From Mycolicibacterium sp. CBMA 247 (lineage in GTDB: Bacteria; Actinomycetota; Actinomycetes; Mycobacteriales; Mycobacteriaceae), in contig NZ_VTGX01000003.1 in assembly GCF_009729095.1 (NCBI RefSeq), positions 496,001-560,000 on the forward strand: a stretch of DNA of 64,000 nucleotides, in the 5' to 3' direction. How positions within the stretch are numbered: the first letter of the stretch is position 1; every line of letters starts with the position of its first letter. Position numbers and translations under genes: made by a program. The notes under the pieces are model-generated. The model was not told where the DNA came from. It did no database searches and saw nothing but the letters and a program-made list of their open reading frames with translations. Of the stretch, positions 1 through 8,905 are shown piece by piece.

Positions 1-1197
1 TTCGATCCGTTGATGGGCACGCTGATTGCGTTTTCCACCTATGCGACCGCCTATATCGCCCGGCCGATCGGTGGGATCCTCTTCGGTCACATCGGCGACC
101 GGGTCGGGCGCAAGAAGACGCTGACGCTGACGCTGGTGATCATGGGGATCGCGACGTTCGTCGTCGGTCTGCTGCCGACGTACGCCTCCATCGGAGTGGT
201 CGCGCCCATCTTGTTGGTGGCATTGCGGTTCCTGCAAGGGCTGGGACTGGGCGGTGAATGGGGCGGTGCCGTCCTGATGGCCGTCGAGCATGCGCCGTCG
301 TCCAAGCGGGGCTTCTTCGGCAGCTGGGTGCAGATGGGAGTGCCGGCAGGAGTCATCCTGGCCAATGCCGTCTGGCTCGGCATCGCCTTGCTGCCCGAGA
401 ACGACCTGCTGGCCTGGGGGTGGCGAATTCCGTTCCTGCTCAGTGTCACTCTGATCATCGTCGGTCTGTGGGTACGGTCCCGGGTCTTAGAGACCCCCAC
501 CTTCGAACGGGTCGACGACGAGCAGGATAAGAACTCCAGCATCCCACTGGTGGAGTTGCTGCGCGACTACCGTGGACAGGTCCTGTTGATCGCGGGCGCC
601 TACTTCGCCACCGGCGTCATCTTTACCGTCCTGATCGCGTTCGGTTTGACCTACGGCACGGCCGAGGTCGGCTTGTCCCGGAGCGCCATGCTGCTGATTA
701 TCGTGACCACGGCGATGGTCAACTTCGTCTTGCTGCCGGTGTTCGGCAGCCTCTCGGACAAGTTGGGCCGCAAACGGATCTACCTCGGCGGCATCGTAGG
801 GATGGCCGTGTTGTCCTTTCCGCTGTTCTGGCTTATGGACATGGGATCGTTCTGGACGGCCTTGTTGGGCTATCTGCTGCTGGTCATTCCGTTCAGTGCG
901 GCCTATGGGGCGCAATCGACTCTGTTCGCCGAGGTCTTCCGCGGCCGCGTGCGCTACTCGGGACTGTCAGTGGGCTACCAACTCGGCGCGGTCCTGGGTT
1001 CGGCGCTGACGCCGATCGCCACGACGGCGTTGTTGGCCGCCACCGACTCGGCGAGTTCGGTGGGCTGGTACATGATCGGTGCCTGCGTCATTTCGTTTGC
1101 GTGCACCGCAGGCATCAAGTCGCGACCGTGGCAGGATGAGGTGCACGGCATTGCCGAGGCGCCCGAGCAGCTCGGTTACGACACGCACCGGAGATAG
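1..1197 (+). CDS. MHS-family MFS transporter (5' truncated by window edge)
   Basis: The frame is open from base 1 and ends at TAG 1195-1197, so the N-terminus lies outside the window. The protein is almost entirely hydrophobic helices. It carries the major-facilitator loop motif twice, once per half: GDRVGRKK near visible residue 35 and SDKLGRKR near residue 255. The GLGLGGEWGG stretch is typical of the metabolite:H+ symporter (ProP/ShiA/KgtP) branch. It should import a small organic acid or amino acid by proton symport. It lies just upstream of the regulator and amino-acid-type enzymes, which suggests it brings in their substrate; the substrate itself cannot be read from sequence. Confidence 0.9.
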   Translation, partial: FDPLMGTLIAFSTYATAYIARPIGGILFGHIGDRVGRKKTLTLTLVIMGIATFVVGLLPTYASIGVVAPILLVALRFLQGLGLGGEWGGAVLMAVEHAPSSKRGFFGSWVQMGVPAGVILANAVWLGIALLPENDLLAWGWRIPFLLSVTLIIVGLWVRSRVLETPTFERVDDEQDKNSSIPLVELLRDYRGQVLLIAGAYFATGVIFTVLIAFGLTYGTAEVGLSRSAMLLIIVTTAMVNFVLLPVFGSLSDKLGRKRIYLGGIVGMAVLSFPLFWLMDMGSFWTALLGYLLLVIPFSAAYGAQSTLFAEVFRGRVRYSGLSVGYQLGAVLGSALTPIATTALLAATDSASSVGWYMIGACVISFACTAGIKSRPWQDEVHGIAEAPEQLGYDTHRR

Positions 1198-1236
1198 AGG
1201 TCGACCACGATTAGCAGCGCAGCCGACGAGTCTGGT

Positions 1237-3111
1237 GTGCGATCACACGATCGCACCGCCTCCTCGGCTGAGCGCGATGACTGGCTGGGGCTGCTGACGG
1301 CCGGCGTCAGCGTGCAAGCGCTCGTCGCGCACCGAGATCTCCTGAAGGCCAACGGTGTCGAACCAGCAGTGGCCGAACACCAACTCAAGGACGCCGTCGC
1401 GCTGCGCGACCTGTTGGATCAACGACGCCGCAAGGCCGCCGAGTTGGCCGCCCTCAACGCCATTGCCGGGCGCCTCGCGTCGGTGACCGATGTTGATCGG
1501 CTGTTGCACGAGATCGTCGAGCAGGCCAAGAACCTGTTGCAGGTCGACCTTGCCTATCTGAGCTTGATCACCGATGACCGGATCACTATCGAGGTGGCAA
1601 TTGGGCAGATATCGGGCTACCTGACGGGCCTGACCATGCCGGTGGCGGAGGGCTTTTCATCGGCGGTGCTGACCAAGGCCGCACCGCTGTGGACCAGTGA
1701 CTACCGCAATGACAGCAGGTTCGCGCACCACGGCCTGGCCGACAAGGCCGCCAAGCTCGAGGACATCCGGGGCTTGCTGGGTGTCCCGATGGTAGTGCGC
1801 GGTCAGACCATTGGGGTGTTGTTCGCCGCCAAGCGTCAGGAACGCACCTTTGTCGCCGACGAGATCGAACTGCTGAACTCGCTGGCGTCACACGCCGCCG
1901 TGGCACTGGACAATTCGCGTGTCCTCAGCGAGCTGAGATCGTCGACGACCATGCTGCGCTCGGCCAACGACCAGCTCGAGGCGATCCTGGGCTGGGATCG
2001 GTTCCTAACTCAGGTCGTGCTGCGCGGCGCCGACGCCGAGGACCTTCTCGCTGAGGTCGGCCAGAAGGCCGGTTGCCCGGTGCTCTTCCTGCGATCACCG
2101 GCAGACCTGCCCGCCGAATTGCAGGCCATCGACGCCGGTGTCGTCTCCGAGATCTTCGACCGCAGTACCGAATCCGACGCATCGGCGGAGTTGGATGCCG
2201 GAACGCTGACCGTGCGTACCATGCCGGTGGTCGCCTCCGGTGATGTGCTCGGGGTGCTGATGCTCGCGCGCCGCAGCCAGGATGCGCGGCCCGACCACGC
2301 CATGATCCTGGAACGGGCCGCGCCGTCGATGGCTCTGCTGCTAGTCGGACAGCGGGCAGCCGAGGAGGCCGCACGCAAGACCCGAGAAGGTCTGCTGATC
2401 GACCTGCTGACACGGCCGACTACCGACCGGCGCGAAACCATGACCCAGGCTCGGCTGGTCGGGGTGGATCCCAACCGGGGATACACGGTCGTCGTGATGC
2501 TGCCGACGCACGACAAGGCGCGTGTGCGCCGGGGCGTCGACGCATTGGGACTGCCGCCGGGCAGCGTCACGGGTGACTACGGCCAACGGGTCGTCGCCTT
2601 GATTCCGGTGGCCGACGCTGACGAGGTCGCCCGCACTTGGTTCGATTCGGCGAATATCGATGCAACAGTAGGTATTTCGGCATCGACAAGCGACGTCACC
2701 AGGCTGCGCGGACGTTTCCGCGATGCCGTACAGACCGTCGATGTGATGCTCACCCTCGACCGGCAGGGACAGGTCGGCACCGCCGAACGACTAGGGCTGT
2801 ATCGCATCCTGCTCAGCCAGGGTGGCCCGCATGAAGTCGACCGGCTCTACGAGCAACACCTGGGTGCGGTGCGCGCCGAAGAGGAGCGCAGCGGTGTGCC
2901 TCTCTTGGCGACGCTGGAGGCGTTTCTGCACAACAGTCAACGCCACGCCGCCACGGCCGCTGTCTTGAATGTCCACTCCAACACGCTGTATCAGCGGCTG
3001 GACAAGTTGACCAAGATACTCGGCCCGCGCTGGCGTGATCCCGATCAGGCTCTCGACCTCCAGCTCGTGGTGCGCCTGAAGCGCAGCGTGTCCCGTCTGG
3101 GCGACGTCTAG
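1237..3111 (+). CDS. GAF-domain PucR/CdaR-type transcriptional regulator
   Basis: This is a 624-residue protein read from GTG 1237; no ATG occurs between the MHS stop and this codon. Residues about 70-225 read as a GAF sensor domain. The C-terminal 60 residues contain the PucR/CdaR helix-turn-helix with ATAAVLNVHSNTLYQRL followed by a conserved basic tail. Family members activate or repress neighbouring catabolic genes in response to a small ligand. It sits between the transporter and the racemase-RidA-DadA-SDR run, so it is the likely local regulator. The imperfect palindromes at 3291-3317 are candidate targets (inference). Confidence 0.85.
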   Translation: MRSHDRTASSAERDDWLGLLTAGVSVQALVAHRDLLKANGVEPAVAEHQLKDAVALRDLLDQRRRKAAELAALNAIAGRLASVTDVDRLLHEIVEQAKNLLQVDLAYLSLITDDRITIEVAIGQISGYLTGLTMPVAEGFSSAVLTKAAPLWTSDYRNDSRFAHHGLADKAAKLEDIRGLLGVPMVVRGQTIGVLFAAKRQERTFVADEIELLNSLASHAAVALDNSRVLSELRSSTTMLRSANDQLEAILGWDRFLTQVVLRGADAEDLLAEVGQKAGCPVLFLRSPADLPAELQAIDAGVVSEIFDRSTESDASAELDAGTLTVRTMPVVASGDVLGVLMLARRSQDARPDHAMILERAAPSMALLLVGQRAAEEAARKTREGLLIDLLTRPTTDRRETMTQARLVGVDPNRGYTVVVMLPTHDKARVRRGVDALGLPPGSVTGDYGQRVVALIPVADADEVARTWFDSANIDATVGISASTSDVTRLRGRFRDAVQTVDVMLTLDRQGQVGTAERLGLYRILLSQGGPHEVDRLYEQHLGAVRAEEERSGVPLLATLEAFLHNSQRHAATAAVLNVHSNTLYQRLDKLTKILGPRWRDPDQALDLQLVVRLKRSVSRLGDV

Positions 3112-3120
3112 ACGGGACAC
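3088..3120 (+). terminator. hairpin overlapping the regulator stop codon
   Basis: A perfect 10-bp inverted repeat, GTGTCCCGTC at 3088-3097 and GACGGGACAC at 3111-3120, is separated by a 13-base loop. The stop codon TAG 3109-3111 lies at the stem edge. There is no T-run after it, as is common for mycobacterial terminators, so the role as terminator is inferred. Confidence 0.45.
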
Positions 3121-3290
3121 CCACCAACGCGGGATTGCGGGACGCCTTGCGGCACAGCGCATTGCGCGGACTTCCGTGGGCACATCGGCTGGCTCGTCGT
3201 GCGCGATATGCGACGATGCGGTGCGGCGGCTGTTTTCGGTCCGCCCTTTGGGGGAGGTCCAGCAAACAACCAGACTCAGTGTTGACCGTA

Positions 3291-3317
3291 TGCATTAGTG
3301 AATGCAATACTACATTC
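3291..3317 (+). promoter_or_regulatory. operator candidate upstream of the racemase gene
   Basis: TGCATT-AGTG-AATGCA (3291-3306) is a perfect 6-bp inverted repeat. It overlaps a second one, GAATG-CAATACTA-CATTC (3300-3317). The stretch is AT-rich against a GC-rich background and lies about 50 bp before the GTG start at 3368. It fits a binding site for the adjacent PucR-type regulator or the promoter of the downstream operon. Confidence 0.4.
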
Positions 3318-3367
3318 ATGACGACCGGCGTCGTACGCCGGTGTGAGCGCACTCGTTTGGGGAAGGT

Positions 3368-4174
3368 GTGACACTCGGGATGGAAATCAGTTCACCGGCA
3401 CGCGCGGACCGGGTCCGCATCGAGCCCGGGCAGCGGCATGGCCGGTTTCGGGCACGCCCCGGACAAGTTGCCTATGGCTATCCGATCGGCATGCTGTGCG
3501 CTCAGTGGAACATCGCCTTCGTTCCCGGTGACCTCAATCACGCGTCGACCTTCGATTTTCCCGTGCGCTACTTGGACGTTCCGGATGTTGTTGGGGCTCA
3601 GATCCTTCGTGGTGACGGTGATGCGTTCATCGCACGGTTGATCGAGGCCGCCCGTCGGCTCGAATCCGAGGGTGTGCGGGCGATCACCAGCAACTGCGGC
3701 TTCATGGCGGTATGCCAAGAGGAAGTGGCAGCGGCCGTCGACGTGCCCGTCTTCATGTCCAGCCTGTTGCAGGTCCCGATGCTGACCCGGATGGTCGGCC
3801 GCAACCAGCAGGTGGGCGTCCTCGCAGCCAACTCGGAAGCGCTCACCGAGTCGGGGTGGAGGGCTGCCGGCGTCGCCGACACGGATCGGCCCGTGGTGGA
3901 GGGGTTGGAGCGTTACGACCATTTCCGCGAGGTGATCTTGGAGGAACGAGGTCTCCTCGACCTGGGCACCCTCACCGACGAGGTCGTGCAGGCCGCGCTC
4001 AACCTCGTTCAGCGCGAACCGAACGTGGGTGCGCTGTTGCTGGAATGCAGTGACCTGCCTGTGTATTCGCAGGCAATCCATGATGCGACCGGTCTTCCGG
4101 TCTTCGATTGGGCGTCTTTCATCGACTATGTCCACCGGGCGGTGGTCCCTCGGACCTACGCCGGAATCTACTGA
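3368..4174 (+). CDS. Asp/Glu/hydantoin racemase-like protein
   Basis: This 268-residue protein starts at GTG 3368, with ATG 3380 as an alternative. Two cysteines sit where cofactor-independent Asp/Glu racemases carry their catalytic pair: C110 in ITSNCGFMA and C227 in LLECSDLP. The family inverts the alpha carbon of acidic amino acids or hydantoins, or isomerises maleate, without PLP. The next genes, RidA and a DadA-like dehydrogenase (16 and 14 bp apart), fit a path in which an amino acid is racemised and the D-form is oxidised through an imine. Exact substrate unknown. Confidence 0.82.
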   Translation: MTLGMEISSPARADRVRIEPGQRHGRFRARPGQVAYGYPIGMLCAQWNIAFVPGDLNHASTFDFPVRYLDVPDVVGAQILRGDGDAFIARLIEAARRLESEGVRAITSNCGFMAVCQEEVAAAVDVPVFMSSLLQVPMLTRMVGRNQQVGVLAANSEALTESGWRAAGVADTDRPVVEGLERYDHFREVILEERGLLDLGTLTDEVVQAALNLVQREPNVGALLLECSDLPVYSQAIHDATGLPVFDWASFIDYVHRAVVPRTYAGIY

Positions 4175-4189
4175 AAGGAAACATCTCTG

Positions 4190-4582
4190 ATGACCGACAT
4201 CACCATGGTCAATCCGTCCTCGTTCGGCCCCGCGCTGTTCCCCTACTCGCAGGCCGCGGTCGCCAACGGGTTCGTATTCGTCGCCGGTCAGGTTGCCCTA
4301 GACGATGACAACAACGTCGTTGCACCTGGAGACGCCTACGAGCAGACCAAGGTCACGCTGGGCCGCATCTCACGCGTGCTGGCCGAGGTCGGCGGCACCC
4401 TGTCCGACATCGTCACCGCCACCGTGTTCGTTCCCGGTCTCGAGCACCTGCCGAAGTTCAACAAGGCGTGGGAAGAGGTCTTCGGCGCCCACCGTCCGGC
4501 CCGCGCGACCGTCGTCGCCGGCCTGCTGATTGACGGGCTGGTTGTCGAGGTGCAGTCGACCGCCGTTCATCGCGGCGCCTGA
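4190..4582 (+). CDS. RidA-family enamine/imine deaminase
   Basis: At 130 residues it has the usual RidA length. The C-terminal half holds the RPARATVV arginine motif and VEVQSTA, the active-site region of RidA/YjgF/Rid proteins. These trimeric cytosolic enzymes hydrolyse reactive enamine and imine products of flavin or PLP enzymes to keto acids and ammonia. A GGAAAC stretch lies before the ATG. It sits between the racemase and the FAD dehydrogenase, so its natural substrate here is probably the imine that the dehydrogenase makes. Confidence 0.88.
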   Translation: MTDITMVNPSSFGPALFPYSQAAVANGFVFVAGQVALDDDNNVVAPGDAYEQTKVTLGRISRVLAEVGGTLSDIVTATVFVPGLEHLPKFNKAWEEVFGAHRPARATVVAGLLIDGLVVEVQSTAVHRGA

Positions 4583-4595
4583 TCGGAGTTTGTTC

Positions 4596-5858
4596 GTGAA
4601 GACAGTTGTCATCGGCGGTGGCGTCCTGGGCGTCACCACCGCCTATTACCTGGCCCAACGCGGCCACGAAGTCACGATTGTGGAGCAGCGCAGCGAACTA
4701 GGCCAGGACGCCACAGGCGGAAACGCCGGCCTGATCGCGCCAGGCCACTCGTTCGCCTGGGCGTCGCCCCAAGCGCCGAAAATGCTGCTGCGTTCGCTGC
4801 GGGGCGAGGCCACCGCCATCCGGGTCAAGGTAAACCCCGACCCACGATTCCTCTGGTGGGGAATGCAGTTCCTCCGGGAGTGCACCTCCAACCGGGCGCG
4901 CGCCAACACCTTGGCCAAGCTGGCGCTCTGCCAATACAGCCAAGCCGAGATGGACCGCGTCGCCGAAGAAGAAGGCATCGAATACCAACACGTCGGCAAC
5001 GGCGCGGTCTACCTCTACCGCGACGAGAAGGAGCTCGAACTCGGCCTTGCCAAGATGCAGCTACTGGCCGACCACGGTCAGCAGGTCCGTCGCCTGAGCA
5101 CCGACGAACTCGTTCTACTCGACCCGGCGTTCACTGCCGCAGCACCCCGGCTCACCGGGGCGATCCACGGGGTCACCGACGCCAGCGGCAACTCCGAGGA
5201 GTTCACCAAACAGCTGGCAGCGGTGTGTCGGGACCGCCTCGGGGTGAAGATCGACTGCAGCGTCACCGCGCAGCGCCTGGTCACCACCCATGGCAGGGTG
5301 ACGTCGCTGGTCACCGATCAGGGCGACTACCGCGCCGACACCTTCGTAGTGGCACTGGGAATCCACAGTGCGGCGCTGGCCCGCACTGCGGGACTGTATA
5401 TCCCGGTCTACCCGGCCAAGGGCTATTCGCTGACGGTGGACGTCGCCGATCCCAAGGCTGCTCCGACCGTCGGCGGTGTGGACGAGAAGACCCTGGTGGC
5501 GTGGTCACGCTTCGGTGACACCCTGCGGATGTCATCCACCGCCGAGTTCGCCGGCTACAACCGGTCTTTCACCGGCGGCGACTTCGACAACATCTTCGCC
5601 CTAGCCCGCGAGCTGTTCCCCGGGGCAGCCGATTGGGACCGCGCCCGCTTACGGTCCTGCATGCGGCCGATGACGCCCGACGGCCCGCCCATCGTCGGTG
5701 GGTCCAAAAAGCAGGCGAACCTGTACTTCAATACCGGCCACGGGCACATGGGCTGGACGATGGCGTGCGGGTCATCCCGGGCGATGGCCGACATCATCGA
5801 GGGCCGCACACCGCCGATCGACATGTCGGCCTTCTCGGTTCGGCCGTGGCGCCGGTGA
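4596..5858 (+). CDS. DadA-like FAD-dependent D-amino-acid dehydrogenase
   Basis: I chose GTG 4596 because GGAG lies 8 bp upstream and it places the dinucleotide-binding motif VIGGGVLGVTTAYYLA at residues 4-19. The 420-residue protein then has the DAO-fold features TGGNAGLIAPGHS near residue 43 and the C-terminal GHGHMGWTMACGS FAD contact. Family members oxidise D-amino acids or N-substituted glycines to keto acids and pass electrons to the membrane. The stop overlaps the next start (GTGA), so it is translationally coupled to the SDR gene. Confidence 0.87.
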   Translation: MKTVVIGGGVLGVTTAYYLAQRGHEVTIVEQRSELGQDATGGNAGLIAPGHSFAWASPQAPKMLLRSLRGEATAIRVKVNPDPRFLWWGMQFLRECTSNRARANTLAKLALCQYSQAEMDRVAEEEGIEYQHVGNGAVYLYRDEKELELGLAKMQLLADHGQQVRRLSTDELVLLDPAFTAAAPRLTGAIHGVTDASGNSEEFTKQLAAVCRDRLGVKIDCSVTAQRLVTTHGRVTSLVTDQGDYRADTFVVALGIHSAALARTAGLYIPVYPAKGYSLTVDVADPKAAPTVGGVDEKTLVAWSRFGDTLRMSSTAEFAGYNRSFTGGDFDNIFALARELFPGAADWDRARLRSCMRPMTPDGPPIVGGSKKQANLYFNTGHGHMGWTMACGSSRAMADIIEGRTPPIDMSAFSVRPWRR

Positions 5859-6604
5859 GCATCGCACCAGTTGCCTTGGTCACCGGCGGAGCCAAGGGCA
5901 TCGGCCGCGCGATCAGCGCCGACTTGGCCAAACGCGGCTACACCACGGTGGTGACCGGCCGCGACACCGCCGCCATCGATGCCGTGGTCGCCGAATTAGG
6001 CAGCGGCGCAAGCGGTTACGCGATGGACGTCTCGTCGACGGATTCCGTCGAGGAGACGTTCGCCGCGATCGGTACCGACCTGGGTCCGGTGCGGGTCCTG
6101 GTCAACTGCGCGGGCGTGATCGTGCGTGCTGCCGCTGAGGACTACAGCGATGAGCAATGGCGCACCGTCATCGACACCGATCTCAACGGGGTCTTCTGGT
6201 GCTCGCGCGCCGCCGCGGCTCATATGTTCCCCACTGGCGGCGGCGCCATCGTGAACATCGGCTCCATCGCCGGCGAGGTCGGCTTGGCCGGACGGGCTTC
6301 ATACACCACGGCCAAGGCGGCCCTGGCCGGCCTGACCCGGACCCTCGCGGTGGAGTGGGCTGGCCGCGGGATACGCGTGAACACGGTGGCCCCAGGGTGG
6401 ACCCGCACCGAAATGGTGCAGTCGGGGTTTGACACCGGCACCCTCGACGAGTCGATGTTGGCGGGGCGCATCCCGCTGGGTCGACTTGCCGATCCGCACG
6501 AAATCGCTTCAGTGGTCGGGTTCTTGGCTTCCGATGAGGCCAGCTATGTCACCGGTCAGGTGCTCGTCGTTGACGGTGGCTACACCATCAACGGGAACAC
6601 CTGA
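5855..6604 (+). CDS. SDR-family NAD(P)-dependent oxidoreductase
   Basis: GTG 5855 overlaps the TGA of the previous gene and gives a 249-residue protein, the classical SDR length. It has TGGAKGIGRA near residue 10 (cofactor glycines), NCAGV near 85, the catalytic serine in NIGSIAG, YTTAK (Tyr-xxx-Lys) near 152, and the usual VLVVDGGYT ending. It should be a cytosolic 3-oxoacyl-ACP-reductase-like or alcohol dehydrogenase. As the last gene of the block it may reduce or oxidise the carbon skeleton released by the DadA/RidA step. Confidence 0.88.
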   Translation: MSIAPVALVTGGAKGIGRAISADLAKRGYTTVVTGRDTAAIDAVVAELGSGASGYAMDVSSTDSVEETFAAIGTDLGPVRVLVNCAGVIVRAAAEDYSDEQWRTVIDTDLNGVFWCSRAAAAHMFPTGGGAIVNIGSIAGEVGLAGRASYTTAKAALAGLTRTLAVEWAGRGIRVNTVAPGWTRTEMVQSGFDTGTLDESMLAGRIPLGRLADPHEIASVVGFLASDEASYVTGQVLVVDGGYTINGNT

Positions 6605-7031
6605 GACCGTCCTAGTCAGTCAGGGCGTGATGAGACATGCAGTGCGCAGGGAGATGAGAAAACCATGCGGCACTTATATGTCTCGCGGACGGGACGCGGC
6701 CCGATGGCGCGGTCGCGACCGCCACCCTAGTCACTGGATGTACGCGGACACCGAGTAGCCGGAACTGGGACTCGACATCCGTCGCCGCACAAGCTGCTGG
6801 AGGACCACCGTGAGCGCTACTGTTTCGTGTCCTACGAGACGGCGATCGACACCCGATACTCGCAGGACTGGGCGTGCGATCGATGCGCTTCGCCATGAGG
6901 TGAGCACGGTGCACGGCGTCGCCGCACCGCAGTGACGGTCGGCACTGACCCGAGTCGGCCTACGGCATAAGCAAACTCGTATGTGCCCAGATGAGGCTGG
7001 GCGAGTTCGCCGAGCCTCGTGAGGAGACAGC
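6605..7031 (+). other. intergenic, no supported gene
   Basis: Short overlapping reading frames exist on both strands, but none has a recognisable domain or convincing start. The stretch probably contains the leader of the WhiB gene. I see no repeat or RNA gene here. Confidence 0.5.
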
Positions 7032-7388
7032 ATGCGATTGCCACAGCAACTGCCGGGTCCCAATGCTGACCATTGGGATTGGCAGATGCGAGCACAGTGT
7101 CGGGGTGCCGATTTGTCGGTGTTTTTCGCCCCAGAGGGGGAGCGGGGCCGCGCGCGCTTGGCGCGTGAGCGACGCGCCAAAGCGTTGTGCGTGGACTGTC
7201 CTGTACTAGCGCAGTGTCGTGGTCACGCGCTGGCGATCGCCGAGCCTTTCGGGGTGTGGGGTGGGTTGTCAGAAGGGGAGCGGGCACGCATGTTGGGCAT
7301 TGCCCGCTCATCGGTCAGGGACCGTCATTCGACCAATAGGTGCATTGACGCTAAAACAACTCCGCCGGGCCACGGGGTCTCCACGTAG
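7032..7388 (+). CDS. whiB: WhiB-family iron-sulfur regulator, WhiB3-like
   Basis: This 118-residue protein carries the four Fe-S cysteines of the family: one in AQCRG, then the CVDCP and AQC group with C-x2-C-x5-C spacing. The GVWGGLSEGER turn and a basic tail follow. The N-terminus (QQLPGPNADHWDWQ) matches the WhiB3 type closely as I remember it. WhiB proteins bind sigma-70 region 4 and control redox and stress genes. The tail after residue 90 is longer and less basic than in typical WhiB3, so this may be an accessory paralog. It stands alone with no operon partner. Confidence 0.88.
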   Translation: MRLPQQLPGPNADHWDWQMRAQCRGADLSVFFAPEGERGRARLARERRAKALCVDCPVLAQCRGHALAIAEPFGVWGGLSEGERARMLGIARSSVRDRHSTNRCIDAKTTPPGHGVST

Positions 7389-7819
7389 TTTCGTTTGACT
7401 GCCGATATGCATCCGCTCGACTAATCGTCGAGACAGTTCCAGATGACGTGGCGCTAAGCGCCTTCGGCAGCACCGGGGCGGTAGCGGCGATTCAAGGTCC
7501 CGACCAGCGCCGCCCGGTCATGGTGCCGGGGGGGCGCGGTGACCGCTGTGGTCATGGTGCTGCTGACCCTGGCTCACTCGACTGTACCGACGACTGCGCA
7601 GGCGGTTGCACCTGTTGACGACGGTCCAAACCTAGGCCAGAGACGACCCCGTCGCGACTGGCCGGGTTTTCAACCGTCGTCAACAGGGCGCCTGTCCCGC
7701 TGCCCTGCGCCCGAACGGAGGTCGTGTGTCCAATTGTCAGACCAAGCCAGACGATCGCGCATGAAATCGAGACGCCGCTGCATTGATCGCCTCGGGTAGT
7801 GACACATACGTTGCTGAGC
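7389..7819 (+). other. intergenic, possible decayed secreted-protein start
   Basis: A GTG at 7539 opens a frame whose first 25 residues are hydrophobic and end in an alanine-rich stretch like a signal peptide. The remaining 60 residues are arginine-rich and look non-coding. I treat it as non-genic or a decayed gene start. Confidence 0.3.
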
Positions 7820-8260
7820 GTGAAAACAGTGCTGATCACCGGTTGTTCGTCGGGCTATGGGCTGGAGACCGCCCGCCATTTTCTCGAGCAGGGATGGAAT
7901 GTCGTTGCGACGTTGCGCACTCCGCGGTATGACTTGCTGCCTGAGTCGGATCGACTGAGAGTGCTGGGACTTGACGTGACGCAGCCCGACAGCATTGCTG
8001 CGGCCATCGACAACGCTGGGCCACTCGATGTGCTGGTGAACAACGCCGGAGTGGGGGTGGTAGGCGTATTCGAGGCGACGCCGATGGTGATGACGCGAGA
8101 AGTCTTCGATACCAACACTTTCGGCACCATTGCGATGACGCAGGCCGTGGTTCCGCAGTTTCGTGAGCGCCGCGCGGGTGTCATCGTCAACGTGACGTCG
8201 AGTGTCACATTGACGCCGATGCCGCTGGCAGTTCCGGTACAACATAATCCGTCACAGTGA
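7820..8260 (+). pseudogene. truncated SDR oxidoreductase
   Basis: GTG 7820 opens a clear SDR N-terminus: TGCSSGYGLETARHF (cofactor motif), LDVTQPDS, and NNAGVGVVG near residue 78. The frame stops after about 146 residues, just past the strand that normally leads to the catalytic serine. The Tyr-xxx-Lys motif and substrate region, about 100-130 residues, are missing. It therefore cannot be an active SDR. The break falls exactly at the GTCACAGTGAC palindrome at 8251, which supplies the stop codon. Confidence 0.72.
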
Positions 8261-8261
8261 C
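8251..8261 (+). repeat. palindrome GTCACAGTGAC, copy 1
   Basis: This perfect odd palindrome is followed by GAATTCA. A second copy, followed by TATTCA, lies 276 bp downstream at 8527-8537. It ends the truncated SDR gene. It could be a regulator site or one end of a small insertion. Confidence 0.5.
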
Positions 8262-8872
8262 GAATTCACCGTGCGGCCGCCTGCTTTCTCCGTCTCTCGT
8301 CTCGACAGGGGATTGGGGAATCTCGGCGGGCAACGGCACGGGCGGAATGTCGAGCGGAAACCGAAAGCATCGCTACGTCCTGGCCGGAGTCGGCACGCAG
8401 CCGACGGTCATCGCCCAGCGCGGCCATGATCGACAAGGCCGGCCGTGACACATTGCCGACCCCCGTGGCGGCCGAAAGCGCTTGCGGGATGGCCCTATTC
8501 GCACACCGGGTACACGTGACAAAAGCGTCACAGTGACGTATTCAGTGGGCGGGGCTGTGGGGCAGATCAGACGAATTGAACGGGAATGATGTCGGATCTG
8601 GCGATCGCCCAGTCGCAATCGTCAGCCAAGACGGCCTTTCGGCGTCTCACGTCCAATGGGCGACCATCAAGACCGTCGGTATGTGCTCGCTGCAGAATCC
8701 TCCCATCTTGTACGGAAATCCAACTCTTCGAGCGGGAATCCGAGGATGCGATGAACGGCTACGGGAACCAGTCACATGAACACGCAAAACACGTGCTTCA
8801 TGCGCGATGATTCTGTCATCCTCCGTCAGGGCGACGCGCCTACGGGTTCGTACCGATAAGCTACATTATGTC
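8261..8872 (+). other. gene-poor spacer between truncated SDR and first dispersed repeat
   Basis: About 600 bp without a supportable gene. Apart from the second palindrome, short frames on either strand have no recognisable domain. The base composition stays GC-rich. Confidence 0.5.
8527..8537 (+). repeat. palindrome GTCACAGTGAC, copy 2
   Basis: Same sequence as 8251-8261, in direct orientation, with similar following bases (GTATTCA versus GAATTCA) and an identical preceding C. Confidence 0.5.
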
Positions 8873-8905
8873 AACTAAAGTACTCCGTTTTCATCAGATG
8901 AATCA
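8873..8905 (+). repeat. dispersed repeat copy 1 (right half only)
   Basis: It keeps the TAAAGTACTCCG arm and the TTCATCAGATGAATCA palindrome; the left GAATACGG half is absent. On the minus strand it encodes the last ten residues and stop of the gene at 8875-9738. Confidence 0.8.

Noticed and set aside
487..915. Long minus-strand frames opposite the MHS transporter, PucR regulator and other genes
   Set aside because: They are mirror frames of GC-rich coding sequence, without domains or ribosome sites.
7539..7799. Secreted protein gene
   Set aside because: Only the first 25 residues look like a signal peptide; the rest is arginine-rich and resembles non-coding frame.
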